From Luteococcus japonicus (GTDB taxonomy: Bacteria; Actinomycetota; Actinomycetes; Propionibacteriales; Propionibacteriaceae), in NCBI RefSeq assembly GCF_003752415.1, contig NZ_RKHG01000001.1, positions 558,001-622,000 on the forward strand: a DNA stretch of 64,000 bases, in the 5' to 3' direction. Under the pieces are notes generated by a model, which was not told the origin of the DNA, did not search any database, and saw only the letters and a program-made list of their open reading frames with translations. The position numbers and the translations under genes are program-made. Position 1 is the stretch's first letter. Each line of letters starts with the position of its first letter. This document shows, in pieces, positions 1 through 8,387 of this stretch.

Positions 1-2
1 GG

Positions 3-1655
3 CTGCCGTTCCCGGACGCGACGTGGGCTGCCCTGCCCTGCACCGACGAGACCCGCCGTCAGCTCGCGATCTGGCGCGCCGCCAACGCCGTTCCCGACAC
101 AGACCCACGCCCCACAGGGCCACGCCAGACCACCCGCCAAGCCACCCAGTACCAACGCGCCCTCGATCACGCCATCGACCAGAACGACCCCGCACTCGAG
201 CGCTGGAAGCCCATCCTCGAGGTCATCGGAGAACGACTCACCCACGACCCCGCCCTGGTCCGACTCGCGCACCGCCTCGACGACCTGAGCGCCACCGGCC
301 ACGACGTCCACGGCATCCTCGCCGACACCATCACCGTCAAACCCCTACCCGACGACCACCCCGCCGCAGCCCTGCTCTGGCGCCTCACCCGCACCACCAC
401 ACCCGAAACCACCCAGAACACCGTCCCGACGATCGGGGAGGCGGCGGTGGAGCTGCCTGGTCCGGACGACCCCGTCACCCGGCTGGCGCTGCTCGGCATG
501 GTCCGCAACGTCACCGGCCCCACCCCGCCCAGCGACGCCATGCTGCGCCACCAACTCGACCGCGCCGACGCCCTGGCCGACTCCCCCGTCCCGGCCGAAC
601 GCCTCCACCAGGTCAACCAACTCGCCCAGAACTACTACGCCAGCCAGCTCCAGGGATCGTGGGCCCAGCCCTACCTCGCCGAACGCCTCGGCGTCGACCT
701 CACCGGCCACCCCACCATCCAACCCGGACACGCCCCCGCCGGCTGGACCAACCTCGCCACCCACCTACGCCGCCACGGCGTCACCGACCTCGAAATGCTC
801 ACCGCAGGCCTCGTCAAACCCGCCTCCACCGGCAACCTCATAGACCGCTTCCGCGACCGCCTCACCCTGCCCATCACCAACCACGACGGCTACATCCTCG
901 GCTTCGTCGCCCGAGCCAACCCCACCCTGCCCGCCGACCAGGCCGGCCCCAAGTACCTCAACACCCCCACCACCCCCATCTACAGCAAGGGCGACCAGTT
1001 CTACGGCCACCCCCAACCCGGCAGCACCCCCGTCATCGTCGAAGGCCCCCTCGACGCCATCGCCATCACCCTCGCCACCGCCGGCCGCCACACCGGCCTC
1101 GCACCCCTCGGAACATCCCTCACCGACCACCAAGCCGCCCTCCTCGCCAACCAGGAGCGAGTCGTCCTGGCCACCGACAACGACCCCGCCGGAAACACCG
1201 CCGCCGACAAGGACCACTTCAAACTCGCCGTCCACCGCACCTACACCCTGCGCGCCGAACTCCCCGCAGGCAGCGACCCCGCCGAACTCCTCATCACCCA
1301 CGGACCTGCAGCCCTCACCCGATGCCTCGACAACGCGAAACCCACCACCGACCGACTCATCAACTCCGCAGACGACGACGCGGTGGATCAGGCGCTCTCC
1401 GCGATTGCTGCTGCCCACCCCAGCACGTGGCAGCAGGGCCTGGAAGGGCTCAGCCAGCAGACAAGGATCCCGGAGGAGCACCTGCAAGCGCGACTCGTCC
1501 CCTTGGTCCAGGCCTGGAACGACACTCCCCGAGCAGCGGCCGCAGACGCCACGGCACAGCAGAGAGGACATATTCAGAGGACGGCCATCAACGCACGTTA
1601 CCAGCGCGGCAGAGAAATCCCAAAGTGGCGGCCAACCACAGTTCCCCGTCGGTGA
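3..1655 (+). CDS. MobF-family relaxase, C-terminal part with Toprim domain (5' end outside window)
   Basis: Open from the first bases of the window in frame 3, so the N-terminal relaxase and helicase part lies outside. The visible part has the tryptophan-rich ALLWRL segment typical of the C-terminal region of actinobacterial MobF relaxases, then a DnaG-like zone: a substrate-loop-like segment around GFVARANP and GPKYLNTP, a Toprim-type acidic motif (VEGPLDAIAI) and TDNDPAG. MobF proteins nick oriT and lead the strand during conjugation; the Toprim tail suggests primase-like action in the recipient. It faces away from the minus-strand transfer genes at 16-36 kb, but is plausibly part of the same element. 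A GTG at 447 could begin a shorter frame, but the upstream protein sequence is continuous and family-like, so I treat it as one gene. The product ends in a low-complexity basic tail next to an Rhs remnant. Confidence 0.8.
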   Translation: MPFPDATWAALPCTDETRRQLAIWRAANAVPDTDPRPTGPRQTTRQATQYQRALDHAIDQNDPALERWKPILEVIGERLTHDPALVRLAHRLDDLSATGHDVHGILADTITVKPLPDDHPAAALLWRLTRTTTPETTQNTVPTIGEAAVELPGPDDPVTRLALLGMVRNVTGPTPPSDAMLRHQLDRADALADSPVPAERLHQVNQLAQNYYASQLQGSWAQPYLAERLGVDLTGHPTIQPGHAPAGWTNLATHLRRHGVTDLEMLTAGLVKPASTGNLIDRFRDRLTLPITNHDGYILGFVARANPTLPADQAGPKYLNTPTTPIYSKGDQFYGHPQPGSTPVIVEGPLDAIAITLATAGRHTGLAPLGTSLTDHQAALLANQERVVLATDNDPAGNTAADKDHFKLAVHRTYTLRAELPAGSDPAELLITHGPAALTRCLDNAKPTTDRLINSADDDAVDQALSAIAAAHPSTWQQGLEGLSQQTRIPEEHLQARLVPLVQAWNDTPRAAAADATAQQRGHIQRTAINARYQRGREIPKWRPTTVPRR

Positions 1656-1734
1656 CAGCATCAAAGATGAACGGACATCTCCCTTCTGCCGGGGAGACGC
1701 GCCTCCGGGCGGGGTTCCGGAGCGGTGGTACCGC

Positions 1735-2470
1735 CTCAACAGCCAAGATCCCTCCCATGTCGATCCCCGCCGCGGGGTTGGTGCCGTCGAGCTTGACAGT
1801 CGCATTCACATCACCACGCAACCAGGTCAGGGCCAGCTCCGCCGTGATTGTGCCGTCTGCCGTGGTGCAGGTGATGGCCAGCCCATCCCCAGTCAACCCG
1901 GAAGACTGGGCCGTCACCTGCTGCTGGCCGACGATCTGCCCGTGCTCGTCCAGGCGATCCGCTCGGCAGCCGGGTGCTTGATCACATCGGCCCAAGCTCT
2001 CTGTGGTCCGTGCTGAAGTGGGCCAGATCCTTGCGGCCTGCGGCGTCAGCTCGATGTCCTCGGCCCCGTAGACCTTGGTGGCCACGACGGCCCGGGTCCC
2101 CGCGGGGCTCGGGCCGTCGGCATTCCCTGCCCGCACAGCAGCACCATGGTTTGTGGTGGGGGTGGGTGATACCCGCACGTCGACGGTCAGGCGGGATTGT
2201 CCGACGAATCGGTGTAGTGACGCGTCATGGTGCCCGTGACGACGTCGGGTGGTGAGGGTCGGGAGGGTGGTGTTCTGCCCCAACCGGCGCCTGGCACCAT
2301 CCAGGGTGAACGTGACCTTGGTGTCCCCTGGCTGACCGACTGGGCCGCGTCGCTGTCGTAGTAGGCCAGGCTCGTCGCCCCCTCGGCGGGCTTGATCGTT
2401 TCAGCGGCGGGAATGCTCGCCGGCCGACCAACGGATAGTAGGTCATCGTCGTTGAGACGGCCTTGAGTTT
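1735..2470 (-). pseudogene. Decayed Rhs tip cassette (fourth core copy)
   Basis: Minus-strand translation shows pieces of the same Rhs core found intact at 2.7-4.3, 6.3-8.0 and 8.9-15.4 kb, in more than one frame: SIPAAETIKP, SLAYYDSDAAQSVSQG and TMTRHYTDSSDNPA near 2230-2430, then LTGDGLAI, AELALTWLRGDVNATVKLDG and NPAAGID near 1740-1900. Frameshifts and a divergent stretch (about 1930-2200) break it up, and no C-terminal tip or immunity gene remains before the relaxase end. It begins exactly where the membrane-protein gene at 2443-2712 ends (ATGA overlap), the same arrangement as the intact cassettes. Confidence 0.75.
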
Positions 2471-2712
2471 CCATCTTGACTCAAGAGTCCGACCACTATC
2501 AGCAACCCAAGAACCCCTCCTCCCAGAACCCAGCCCCATCCAGTACCTTCCAGATCACAACCCGCCATAAAGGGACAGCCAAACGCGAGGGCCGCTAAGA
2601 CGAAAGCAGCCAGACGCAGCCTGATTGATGACCAATGCAGTCGCCACACCAAGGAGACCGCGCATAGAACCAGAAGGATCCACACATATACCGGATCCAC
2701 GATGCTCACCAT
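2443..2712 (-). CDS. Small membrane protein, candidate immunity protein for Rhs tip 3
   Basis: An 89-residue protein with three hydrophobic segments (about residues 9-24, 33-50 and 58-78) and a short polar tail. Its ATG (2712-2710) overlaps the stop of the Rhs tip gene as ATGGTGA, so the two are translationally coupled. In Rhs, WapA and CDI loci, the gene directly after the toxin C-terminus usually encodes the cognate immunity protein; that position and the membrane character are the only grounds for the call. No family recognised. Lower GC than the Rhs core, like the other tip-associated genes here. Confidence 0.6.
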   Translation of the reverse strand: MVSIVDPVYVWILLVLCAVSLVWRLHWSSIRLRLAAFVLAALAFGCPFMAGCDLEGTGWGWVLGGGVLGLLIVVGLLSQDGNSRPSQRR

Positions 2713-4358
2713 CCCGCGAAATTCTTGAAGGCAGAGAACCCGTTATACAGGTAACGACCCCAGAACTTCCGGGGTTGTGTCCGGTGGATATGACGATATC
2801 CAGCGCGACTATTCCACCGACCTGCAGTGGTACCCAAGTGCATTCTGAGCCGAGAAGCCCTCCTGATACCGTGCCGAGTCGCCACGAACCTTGTTGCACG
2901 AATTCCCCGCACCGGGCTGATCTTCGCACCGGCAACGTCCCAAGCGGTAGAAGCCACGAAGCGCCAGCTCCGCACGGATCTTCTCTCTCTACGATACCTG
3001 CGATAGCGCCCGTAGATGCTGACCGAAGCCGAAGCCACTGTAAGCGCGCCACACACAGCCGGCCCGCCAAAAATGCATGCCCCGGCAGACGCATAGCCGA
3101 GGACCGTGCCACCGTTGCGGTGCCACCAGCTACGCCACTTGGTTCCCGCGAGGTCTTGGTTGTTGACCGGATCCGTTGGGTAGCCATAGGCGGTGTCCCC
3201 GCCCTGGTACTCCGGATCCAGGGAAGTGAACAAGCCGGTGGCCTGGTTGTACAACCTCGCGCCCATCAACGTGATCCCGAGCGCATCCAGGGTGGCGCGC
3301 TCGTGGGCACCCAGCCACCCGTACCCGACACCCGCGGCACCCCCGACGGTGGCGGTCTTGGCGGTGGTGGGCTGCCCGTACTCGGTGTAGTCCGCCCAGG
3401 TGTCGATTCCGGTGGCCGGGTTGGCACCGTCCAGTTTCACCGTCGCGTTCACATCACCCCGCAGCCCGGCAAGGGCCAACTCCGCGGTGGTGACGCCGTT
3501 GATCGTGGTGAACGTGATGCCCATCCCATCCCCGGTCAACCCAGCAAACCGGGTGGTCACCTGCTGGCCGCCGCGCACGTCAACGGTCCAGGCGGGGTTG
3601 TCCGACGAATCGGTGTAGTGCCGCGTCACCGTCCCCGCCACCACATCAGGCGTCACCACGGGCCCGACGGTGGTGTTCTGCACCAGGCGCCTGCCAGCCC
3701 CATCCAGCGTGAACGTGACCTTGGTGTCCCCCTGAGCCACGGACTGCGCAGCATCACTGTCGTAGTACGCGAGGCTCATCGCCCCATTACTGGGCTTGAT
3801 GGTGTCCGCGGCCGGGATGCTCGTCTGACGACCCAACGGGTCATAGACATAGGCTCCTTGCCCGTTCGCGCCCGTCACCGGATGATCCGCCTCGTTGTAG
3901 GCCCGTGTCACCGTCGCCGCTCCAGTGTCGGCGCAGTCACTGAGGTTGGACGCGACCGTCTGGCTGGTGCGGTTGCCATTCACATCGAACCCGTACCCAC
4001 GACGCGTACACGACGGCGCCTCGGTGCGAGTGTTCAGGGTCTCGTCAACCCTGGTCAGACGGCCGGCCTTGTCATAACCGTACCGACGATCCGAGCTGAC
4101 GGCCTGCGTTCCTTCGGTGGTGGTGTAGGCCGACCCGCCATCGGTGGACCACTCCCGCACCGTCCTACCCGCAGCATCACTACGACTGGACCAGCCAAAC
4201 CACTGCTGATCAGCCACCGCCGTGCCCGTCTCCGGATCTGTACCCTTCCCCGAATAGGTCAAATCGACCAGCTCACCGGCCGAGTCGTAGGAGTGCCGGC
4301 GGATGATCCCACCTGGCAGCTCTTCCAGGGGTAGGGCGAGCAATGCACAGGCAACCAA
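2706..4358 (-). CDS. Orphan Rhs tip cassette 3 (Rhs core plus C-terminal toxin), 5' end displaced by IS
   Basis: About 550 residues: roughly 400 of Rhs/YD-repeat core nearly identical to the end of the large Rhs protein (IRRHSYD, LVDLTYSGKGTDP, WFGWSSRSDAAGRTVREW), ending in the shared boundary GLFTSLDPEYQGGDTAYGYP then DPVNNQDL. After this, the last ~147 residues differ from the other two tips. The tip is Arg/Tyr/Trp-rich with a hydrophobic segment (GACIFGGPAVCGALTVASAS), and its middle resembles tip 2 (RSWRFVASTAW versus RSWRHIARDGA). No signal peptide, so it is a tip reservoir or a truncated paralogue. The annotated start is a TTG. Before the ISL3 insertion the frame began two codons earlier, at an ATG overlapping the stop of the upstream membrane-protein gene (TGATG). 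Toxin activity unknown. Confidence 0.8.
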   Translation of the reverse strand: MVACALLALPLEELPGGIIRRHSYDSAGELVDLTYSGKGTDPETGTAVADQQWFGWSSRSDAAGRTVREWSTDGGSAYTTTEGTQAVSSDRRYGYDKAGRLTRVDETLNTRTEAPSCTRRGYGFDVNGNRTSQTVASNLSDCADTGAATVTRAYNEADHPVTGANGQGAYVYDPLGRQTSIPAADTIKPSNGAMSLAYYDSDAAQSVAQGDTKVTFTLDGAGRRLVQNTTVGPVVTPDVVAGTVTRHYTDSSDNPAWTVDVRGGQQVTTRFAGLTGDGMGITFTTINGVTTAELALAGLRGDVNATVKLDGANPATGIDTWADYTEYGQPTTAKTATVGGAAGVGYGWLGAHERATLDALGITLMGARLYNQATGLFTSLDPEYQGGDTAYGYPTDPVNNQDLAGTKWRSWWHRNGGTVLGYASAGACIFGGPAVCGALTVASASVSIYGRYRRYRRERRSVRSWRFVASTAWDVAGAKISPVRGIRATRFVATRHGIRRASRLRMHLGTTAGRWNSRAGYRHIHRTQPRKFWGRYLYNGFSAFKNFAGW

Positions 4359-4361
4359 TAG
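4354..4361. repeat. 8-bp target-site duplication, left copy
   Basis: ACCAATAG directly abuts the left inverted repeat of the ISL3-family element; the identical octamer is at 5785-5792. ISL3 elements make 8-bp duplications. Confidence 0.95.
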
Positions 4362-5784
4362 GGCTCTTCACAATCGAGGGTGTAGTTGGGGTCTGAACCC
4401 CCCGGCCTCGAGCAGGGACCTGGCGATGTAGTGGGTGAGGTTGCGGAAGCCCAGGGCGGTGCCTCGGAGGTGTTCGAGCCGGCCGTTGATCGCCTCGGTG
4501 GGGCCGTTGCTCGAGCCGGTGTGGTCGAAGAACGCGAGGATGTCGGCCCGGCGCTTGGCCAGGGTGCGGCCGAGCTTGCAGACCTCGACCAGGCGGGTGG
4601 GAACCGCTGATCCGATCGAGTCGATCAGTCTGGCCAGGGCCTTCTTGCCGTCGCTGCGGGCCTTGGTGCGGTAGGCCGTGATCATGGCCTGGTAGACGCC
4701 CCAAGTGGCCTCGACCTCAACGTGCCGGTCATCAGCGAACAGGGCATTCAGGCGGCGTTGTTGCTTGTCAGTGAGTAGATCAGCGCCGGTGTGTAGCGTT
4801 CGCCGTGCTTGGTAGAGCGGATGGTGCTTGCGCCCCCGACTGCCGTGCAGCGAGACCTGGACCCGCCTGCGGCACACATCCAGAGCATCCCCAGCGAGCC
4901 GGATGACATGGAAGGGATCCATCACCGTGGCAGCTTTCGGCAGTTCTTCGGCGGCGGCGGTCTTGAAGCCGGTGAACCCGTCCATCGCGACGATCTTCAC
5001 TCCGTCTCTCCAGGTCTGGGGCTGCTCGGCGAGCCACGTCTTGAACGCCTGCTTCGAACGCCCCTCGACCATCGCCAACAACCGAGACGCTCCGGTCCCG
5101 GTGCTGACGGGGGTCAGGTCGATGACCACGGTGACGTACTTGTCGCCGCGGCGGGTGTGGCGCCACACGTGCTCGTCGACGCCCACGACGGTCACGCCAT
5201 CGAGGCGGCCGGGGGAGTCGATGAGCATCCGCTGGCCTTCGGCGAGGACGGCGTCGTTGGCGGTGTTCCACGCCACCCCGAGCGCGGCCGCGATGCGCGT
5301 CATGGACAGGTGGTTGACCACCAGCGCTTCCAGCGCCCATCGCAATGCACCTCGTGACAAGCAGGAACGCGGCGACGCTGCGCGGGTGAGGTCCTGGCGC
5401 CAGACATGCCCGCAGCCGGTGCACTGGTAGCGGCGCAGCCGAACCTGGAGGGTGGTGGGGCGCCAGCCGAACGGGATGTGCGCAAACTCTCGCACGACAC
5501 TGTCACGCGGCTGGCCGTGGCAGCCGCAGCGGTGGCACCAGTGATCAGGCTGGACCGGGCGACACGCCAGGACGGCGCGCTTGCCGGTGAGGTGCTGACC
5601 GGTGACGGCCAGGCCGAGGTCATCGAGACGGCAGAACGTGGCCAGGTCAGGGGTCGTGAAGGTAGCGTTGTCCATGTCGAGGTCTTTGGCGATGGCTGTG
5701 TAGGAACTTCCATCATCCAAGGACCTCGATCCCTGTCACCACCCGGGTCCCGCTACCGACCTACACCCTCATCTGTGAAGAGCC
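4362..5784 (-). mobile_element. ISL3-family insertion sequence, complete
   Basis: A 1423-bp element with terminal inverted repeats of about 24 bp: GGCTCTTCACAATCGAGGGT at 4362 and, read inward from 5784, GGCTCTTCACAGATGAGGGT, both continuing GTAG. It carries one transposase gene on the minus strand and is flanked by an 8-bp duplication. The sharp ends and intact gene suggest a fairly recent insertion. It separates Rhs tip cassette 3 from the gene it was coupled to. Confidence 0.93.
4368..5675 (-). CDS. ISL3-family transposase
   Basis: About 435 residues. N-terminal zinc-binding part with paired cysteines (CHRCGCHG near residue 45, CTGCGHVW near 90), a helix-turn-helix stretch (MTRIAAALGVAWNTANDAV), then the DDE domain: VVGVDEHVWR, VAMDGFTGF, VMDPFHVIRLA, and the C-terminal SSNGPTEAINGRLEHLRGTA motif with the last acidic residue. 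Length and motif order fit ISL3 (IS1096/IS1167-like) enzymes. The stop lies almost inside the left inverted repeat, usual for the family. The frame opens upstream at 5720; I chose the ATG at 5675. Confidence 0.92.
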   Translation of the reverse strand: MDNATFTTPDLATFCRLDDLGLAVTGQHLTGKRAVLACRPVQPDHWCHRCGCHGQPRDSVVREFAHIPFGWRPTTLQVRLRRYQCTGCGHVWRQDLTRAASPRSCLSRGALRWALEALVVNHLSMTRIAAALGVAWNTANDAVLAEGQRMLIDSPGRLDGVTVVGVDEHVWRHTRRGDKYVTVVIDLTPVSTGTGASRLLAMVEGRSKQAFKTWLAEQPQTWRDGVKIVAMDGFTGFKTAAAEELPKAATVMDPFHVIRLAGDALDVCRRRVQVSLHGSRGRKHHPLYQARRTLHTGADLLTDKQQRRLNALFADDRHVEVEATWGVYQAMITAYRTKARSDGKKALARLIDSIGSAVPTRLVEVCKLGRTLAKRRADILAFFDHTGSSNGPTEAINGRLEHLRGTALGFRNLTHYIARSLLEAGGFRPQLHPRL

Positions 5785-5792
5785 ACCAATAG
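5785..5792. repeat. 8-bp target-site duplication, right copy
   Basis: ACCAATAG, identical to 4354-4361. Removing the IS and one copy restores the sequence TGATGCTATTGGTTGCC on the minus strand, with overlapping stop and start codons. Confidence 0.95.
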
Positions 5793-5794
5793 CA

Positions 5795-6292
5795 TCAGGG
5801 CACCCAGCCCCGGAACACTCTCTCCGGGGCGCGCTTTACTGGCACTCCATGAACTTGCACCAGGTACTCGAAGAACTCGTCAGCATGTCGCGACTGGATC
5901 AACTCACCGTCGATCAATTCAGACAAGACGATCCAATCATTGCTGAATCTTGCATCCGAAACCTCTATGGCAATTCCTCGGCGATCCTCCAGAAGGCTGG
6001 ATGGCAGCTGTACATAGGTAATACCTGTGATTCTATCGAAATCCAACCTCCGAAGCCGCGGGGACCACAGGAATCGCTCCCCCACGAAGACAAATTGGAG
6101 GAGAGCTCCTCTGAATAGAAAATAGAGACCAACGCCAAGACAGAAACTTCCGATCGCCAAATTTACCAGTTCATCCAATCGACCATAAGGGGATCGAAAT
6201 CCTGAGAGAACTTCACCACCCCAATACAGAAAGGGCGCACTGAGTGGCACCCAAACGAGCACCCTAACTGGATTCCAAAGAAGTCTTTTCAT
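5795..6292 (-). CDS. Membrane protein with PH-like C-terminus, candidate immunity for Rhs tip 2
   Basis: 165 residues. The ATG at 6292 lies 14 nt after the stop of Rhs tip 2; the frame opens further upstream, but that would overlap the toxin end by 100 nt. Two hydrophobic segments in the first half (around VRVLVWVPLSAPFLYWGG and LVNLAIGSFCLGVGLYFLF) are followed by a soluble, probably beta-rich domain (FVFVGERFLWSPRLRRLDF, ITGITYVQLP) ending in a helix, the layout of small bacterial PH-domain membrane proteins. The protein after the main Rhs (8388-8846) has the same layout with little sequence identity. Immunity role is inferred from position. Confidence 0.6.
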   Translation of the reverse strand: MKRLLWNPVRVLVWVPLSAPFLYWGGEVLSGFRSPYGRLDELVNLAIGSFCLGVGLYFLFRGALLQFVFVGERFLWSPRLRRLDFDRITGITYVQLPSSLLEDRRGIAIEVSDARFSNDWIVLSELIDGELIQSRHADEFFEYLVQVHGVPVKRAPERVFRGWVP

Positions 6293-6305
6293 AACCAGAG
6301 TCCAA

Positions 6306-8066
6306 TCACCAGATACCCCCGCCAGCACGAGCAAAGGCAAAGCTCGCGACAGAGCCAACGGAGCCATAGATCGAATGTGCAATCCACGCCCTCTTATGCT
6401 GTCGGACACTATGGTAATACCATGCTAGTCTATCTCGTCTTCCAAGGCGCCTCGGTGCGCTCCTCATACCAGTAAAGTGTTGATAGGACCTCGTATAGCG
6501 TTGGCCACTAGAGCCCCACCGACTCAGCCCCGAACGCCCATATTTCGCCACGCGGAACATCCCCCCTGACGCGACTCCACGGGCACTGAATGCGCCATCA
6601 CGTGCAATATGGCGCCAAGACCTTCGAAATCCCCCATTTCTCTTTGCATAGCGATAGCTTCGGTACCCCCAGGCCGCAGCTGTCGCAACACCACATGCCG
6701 CAAGTCCTCCAAACATGCAGACCCCTGTGACTGCATGGCGAGCCGCGAAACTCCCGATCTTCCTCAAACCCCACCGGGTTCCTGTGAGGTCTTGGGTGTT
6801 GACCGGATCTGTGGGATACCCGTAGGCGGTGTCCCCGCCCTGGTACTCCGGATCCAGGGAGGTGAACAAGCCGGTGGCCTGGTTGTACAACCGGGCGCCC
6901 ATCAACGTGATCCCGAGCGCATCCAGGGTGGCGCGCTCATGCGCACCCAGCCACCCGTACCCGGCACCGGCCGCACCACCAGCCACGCTGGTCTTGGCGA
7001 TGGTGGGTTGGCCGTATTCGGTGTAGTCGTGCCAGGTGTCGATCCCCGTCGCGGGGTTGGCGCCGTCGAGCTTGACGGTCGCGTTCACATCACCACGCAG
7101 ATCGGCCAGGGCCAACTCCGCGGTGGTGATGCCGTTGGTGGTGGTGAACGTGATCCCCATCCCATCCCCGGTCAACCCAGCAAACCGGGTCGTCACACTC
7201 TGCCCACCGCGCACGTCGACCGTCCAGGCAGGATTGTCCGACGAATCGGTGTAGTGCCGCGTCATCGTGCCCGCCACCACATCAGGCGTCACCAAGGGTC
7301 CGACGGTGGTGTTCTGCACCAGTCGCCTGCCAGCGCCGTCGAGGGTGAACGTCACCCGAGTGTCGCCCTGACTGACCGCCTGTGCAGCATCGGTGTCGTA
7401 GTAGGCCAGGCTCATCGCGCCACTACTCGGCTTGATGGTGTCGGCGGCGGGGATGCTGGTCTGACGACCCAAGGGATCGTAGACGTAGCTGCCCTGCCCG
7501 TTCGCGCCCGTGACGGGCTGGTCAGCCTGGTTGTAGGCGCGGGTCGTGGCGACGGCACCAGTATCGGCGCAGTCACTGAGGTTGGACGCGGTCGTCTGGC
7601 TGGTGCGATTGCCATTCACATCGAACCCGTACCCGCGACGCGTACACAACGGCGCCACGGCGCGAGTGTTCAGCGTTTCGTCGACGCGGATCAGGCGGGC
7701 TGCCTTGTCATAGCTGTAACGGCGGTCCGAACTGACGGCCTGCGCCCCTCCGGTGGTGATGTAGCTCGACCCGCCGTCGGTGGACCACTCCCGCACCGTC
7801 CTACCCGCAGCATCACTACGACTGGACCAGCCAAACCACTGCTGATCACCCACCGCCGCGCCAGTCTCCGGATCCGTACCCTTGCCGGAGTAGGTCAGGT
7901 CAACCAGTTCACCGGCCGGGTCGTAGGAGTGCCGGCGAATGACCCCACCCGGCAACTTCTCCACCGTCGCCGCGCCCTGGGCATCGTAGGCTGCAGGGTC
8001 AACCACGTTTCCGACCTGCCCCAATGCATCATCATTGCCGGACCAACGTGGACCAACACGAGGCAT
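6306..8066 (-). CDS. Orphan Rhs tip cassette 2 (Rhs core plus C-terminal toxin)
   Basis: 586 residues. A short unique leader (MPRVGPRWSGNDD) runs into Rhs core matching the large protein from YDAQGAATVEKLPGG to YGYPTDPVNTQDL. The last ~160 residues are unique: hydrophobic stretch GVCMFGGLAACGVATAAAWG, basic segments rich in Arg, Tyr and Gly, and a final small-residue hydrophobic tail. No signal peptide. The ATG (8066-8064) overlaps the upstream stop as TGATG, a junction suited to translational coupling. The core is high GC, the tip and following gene clearly lower, as is usual when toxin ends are exchanged. May be expressed from the main rhs transcript or serve as donor for recombination into the main gene. 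Toxin chemistry not recognised. Confidence 0.8.
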   Translation of the reverse strand: MPRVGPRWSGNDDALGQVGNVVDPAAYDAQGAATVEKLPGGVIRRHSYDPAGELVDLTYSGKGTDPETGAAVGDQQWFGWSSRSDAAGRTVREWSTDGGSSYITTGGAQAVSSDRRYSYDKAARLIRVDETLNTRAVAPLCTRRGYGFDVNGNRTSQTTASNLSDCADTGAVATTRAYNQADQPVTGANGQGSYVYDPLGRQTSIPAADTIKPSSGAMSLAYYDTDAAQAVSQGDTRVTFTLDGAGRRLVQNTTVGPLVTPDVVAGTMTRHYTDSSDNPAWTVDVRGGQSVTTRFAGLTGDGMGITFTTTNGITTAELALADLRGDVNATVKLDGANPATGIDTWHDYTEYGQPTIAKTSVAGGAAGAGYGWLGAHERATLDALGITLMGARLYNQATGLFTSLDPEYQGGDTAYGYPTDPVNTQDLTGTRWGLRKIGSFAARHAVTGVCMFGGLAACGVATAAAWGYRSYRYAKRNGGFRRSWRHIARDGAFSARGVASGGMFRVAKYGRSGLSRWGSSGQRYTRSYQHFTGMRSAPRRLGRRDRLAWYYHSVRQHKRAWIAHSIYGSVGSVASFAFARAGGGIW

Positions 8067-8386
8067 CAATATTCCCCCGCTAACTCTTCAGCTATGCCCG
8101 CTGTTTCATCGCACGATATCCAGCGAATATTATAGAGATGGCCTTGGTATCGAAATTCCTTCAAATCCGACACATCACCAAGACTACCTATTTCATCGAA
8201 GCCCTCATCCCAAGGGGCATTGGTCATATAGAAACGCACTCTCCAGTGCAGCACTCTTCTCACGCGAGACCATCGGCGAAGCATCCCACCTGATTCCGTG
8301 ATCGAGGTCAGCTCAAACGCTGCGGCTCCCACCACATGCTGCCCGTCATCCACTAGATACGCGTATCGACTACCACAGGACTCCAT
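8066..8386 (-). CDS. Small hypothetical protein in the Rhs toxin/immunity cluster
   Basis: 106 residues, soluble, acidic toward the C-terminus, no family recognised. It starts at an ATG one base after the stop of the membrane protein at 8388-8846, and its own stop overlaps the ATG of Rhs tip 2, so it is held between two coupled genes. Low GC compared with the Rhs core. It could be a second immunity component for the main tip, an orphan immunity gene whose toxin was lost, or an accessory factor. Confidence 0.55.
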   Translation of the reverse strand: MESCGSRYAYLVDDGQHVVGAAAFELTSITESGGMLRRWSRVRRVLHWRVRFYMTNAPWDEGFDEIGSLGDVSDLKEFRYQGHLYNIRWISCDETAGIAEELAGEY

Positions 8387-8387
8387 A

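Noticed and set aside
23-1981. A 652-codon plus-strand frame over the relaxase end
   Set aside because: Pro/Arg/His-rich translation typical of a shifted GC-rich frame; the relaxase frame beside it has clear family motifs.
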